This document shows, one piece after another, positions 6,188-7,275 of a stretch of 7,275 nucleotides of DNA. The first letter of the stretch is position 1. Each line of letters begins with the position of its first letter. The notes under the pieces were generated by a model. It was not told where the DNA came from. It saw only the letters and a program-made list of their open reading frames with translations, and searched no databases. This DNA comes from Chloroflexota bacterium (GTDB lineage Bacteria; Chloroflexota; Dehalococcoidia; UBA6926; JACQUM01): contig JACQUM010000130.1 of NCBI GenBank assembly GCA_016210295.1, forward strand, positions 1 through 7,275, written 5' to 3'. A program made the position numbers and the translations under genes.

Positions 6188-6727
6188 CTACATGGCTGGT
6201 GGACCGGCGGCCTTTACAGCGACGTTTTCGATGACAACGGTCTCGGAGCCGACGCCGACGGTTACATGGTACGTGCCATCAACCAGGAAGAGGTTGTCGC
6301 CGAAGTGCGGCGCAATGTCTCGATGCCTCAGCGTCATGCACGCCATGACGCTCGGCACTCCCCGGTAGCTGCCCGTCGCCCGGTCTGCGATTGTCACCTG
6401 AGGGACCACGTCCCTGACCACGGCCCCAGTCGTCTTGTCGAAGACGTGGACCTCGAAATGGTGGTTGACCGGCTGCCCCTGGTCCATCGTGGCCATGGCG
6501 AGGGTCATGGCGGAGAGCGGCATCGTGACGACGGGCCCGATCTCGATCCTCACGCTGTAAGACGCGGTTTGGGCAGCGTACTCGACGCTACCTGGCGGAG
6601 TCGGAGCGGGAGTGGGGGGTGTTACCGTAGGCGCAGGTCCGGAACACGCCGCAAGCAAAAGGGCCATGGCGAGAGAGAAGAGCGGGAGAAGAGTCTGTTC
6701 GCGCGATATAAGTCTATTCCACCTCAT
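6188..6727 (-). CDS. Lipoprotein, P19/Tp34-like periplasmic metal-binding candidate
   Basis: ATG 6727, with AGGAG about 7 nt upstream, starts a 179-residue protein. A longer frame reaching 7222 runs antisense to the transposase and is rejected. Residues 1-27 are a lipoprotein signal ending in the lipobox LLAAC; Cys28 should be lipid-modified, anchoring the protein to the outer face of the membrane. Residues 31-46 are a Thr/Pro linker. The globular part (about 50-175) is beta-rich: YSVRIEIGPVVTMP, NHHFEVHVFD, VVPQVTIADRATG, PSVMACMTLRHRD, APHFGDNLFL and GTYHVTVGVG. Order and spacing resemble the P19/Tp34 iron-transport-associated family (PF10634), whose Met and His residues bind copper or iron; candidates here are His89, His90, His94, Met128, Met131, His135 and His141. 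The lipoprotein call is firm, the family call moderate. The MFS exporter follows 57 nt downstream, which fits metal or siderophore handling but does not prove it. A transposase remnant begins just upstream. Confidence 0.85.
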   Translation of the reverse strand: MRWNRLISREQTLLPLFSLAMALLLAACSGPAPTVTPPTPAPTPPGSVEYAAQTASYSVRIEIGPVVTMPLSAMTLAMATMDQGQPVNHHFEVHVFDKTTGAVVRDVVPQVTIADRATGSYRGVPSVMACMTLRHRDIAPHFGDNLFLVDGTYHVTVGVGSETVVIENVAVKAAGPPAM

Positions 6728-6760
6728 CTGAATGCTCCTATCGAAAAAGGCTAGAGTGGC

Positions 6761-7275
6761 ATGAGACAACGCGTCCTCGTAGACCGCAGGGAGCGGGCGT
6801 CTGGCCCTGGCCCGGGGCTGGCCAGTCTCCACTTCCATGGTAGGGTGTATCCTGGCCCACCTGAAGCTCGCGGGGTGCTCCGGGAGCCACCACGCAGCGG
6901 CATCTCCACCCGCAAGCGGCTCTGGCAGCGTCCCTATGCTATCCGCAAGCCCAAGGACTATCCGGTGCAGGACCCGGGTGACGTGGTCCAGGTGGACACC
7001 CTGGACGTGCGCCCCCTCCCGGGGGTGGTGCTCAAGCACTTCACTGCTCGAGACGTCGTCTCCCGGTGGGATGTGGTGGAAGCCCACACCCGGGCCACGG
7101 CCACCACGGCCGCCGCCCGCTTCTTGGACACCCTGCTGGCCCGCATGCCCTTCCCCGTCAAGGCCATCCAGGTGGATGGAGGCTCCGAGTTCCAGGCGGC
7201 CTTCGAAGAGGCCTGCCAGCAACGGGGCATCCGCCTCTTCGTGCTGCCGCCGCGCTCGCCCAAGCTCAACGGGTG
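6761..7275 (+). pseudogene. DDE transposase (integrase core, IS481/IS3-like), truncated and frameshifted
   Basis: From about 6875 to the right edge one frame reads VLREPPRSGISTRKR, YAIRKPKDY, VVQVDTLDVRPLPG, LKHFTARDVVSRWDV, AIQVDGGSEFQ and PPRSPKLNG. This is the retroviral-integrase-like core: the first catalytic Asp is at 6995-6997 and the second at 7175-7177. The third (Glu), normally a few residues after SPKLNG, is just outside. Before 6875 the family-like sequence lies in another frame (RLALARGWPVSTSMVGCILAHLKLAG, split here as RLALARGWPVST and SMVGCILAHLKLAG, about 6798-6875). Adding one base to the GGGG run at 6872-6875 would join them into LKLAGVLREPP. Further upstream that frame stops (TAG near 6777), and the usual helix-turn-helix N-terminus is absent. 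An uninterrupted frame does exist from ATG 6761, but its first 35 residues are not family-like. The element is probably a dead remnant; I see no terminal inverted repeat or target duplication. Confidence 0.8.

Noticed and set aside
6188..7222. Extending the lipoprotein to a 344-residue protein
   Set aside because: The extension is antisense to the transposase and would bury the signal peptide and lipobox internally; ATG 6727 has its own AGGAG.
1..7275. CRISPR arrays, tRNA, rRNA, retron-like or toxin-antitoxin systems
   Set aside because: I saw no regularly spaced repeats, no cloverleaf with conserved tRNA boxes, no reverse transcriptase and no recognisable toxin-antitoxin pair.

Overview
The window is a GC-rich bacterial segment, cut through a gene at both ends. 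The encoded proteins suggest a Chloroflexota-like or similar uncultured lineage: a Cache-HAMP-GAF histidine kinase, a short RRM protein with a Gly/Arg/Ser tail, and a Thr/Pro-rich lipoprotein tether. This is an inference from protein style; no taxonomic marker is present. I see no rRNA, tRNA or CRISPR array.

Layout from left to right. (1) 1-2369, minus: a large membrane sensor histidine kinase, intact except that its last residues lie beyond the left edge. (2) 2478-2621, minus: a very small gene with a strong ribosome binding site, whose coding signal switches frame twice. (3) 2694-2902, plus: a near-consensus sigma70-type promoter and a leader of about 175 nt holding possible short peptides. 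(4) 2903-3451, plus: the N-terminal catalytic domain of glutamyl-tRNA reductase (hemA), with the NADPH-binding and dimerisation domains missing. It is followed by a short coding-like scrap that I cannot identify. (5) 3553-4018, minus: a DUF1905/YdeI family protein, apparently frameshifted by one base immediately after its well-placed start codon. (6) 4049-4085: a strong hairpin terminator. (7) 4189-4503, minus: an RRM RNA-binding protein. (8) 4753-6129, minus: an MFS exporter. (9) 6188-6727, minus: a lipoprotein that resembles P19/Tp34-type periplasmic metal-binding proteins. (10) 6761-7275, plus: a DDE transposase lacking its usual N-terminus, with a one-base frameshift, running off the right edge.

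The lipoprotein and the MFS exporter share a strand with a 57-nt gap and may be one transcription unit, possibly for metal or siderophore handling. The kinase and the small gene upstream of it may form another unit. The other genes look like neighbours rather than one pathway.

The main theme is damage. Four loci (small gene, hemA, YdeI family, transposase) have frame breaks or truncations, while the kinase, RRM, MFS and lipoprotein genes are clean. This fits a recombination-prone segment with gene remnants, or in part indel errors in the assembly. I did not find a convincing new multi-gene system. The most promising leads are the small gene next to the kinase, the cysteine cluster in the kinase GAF domain, and the hemA leader with a PPPW-containing mini-ORF.
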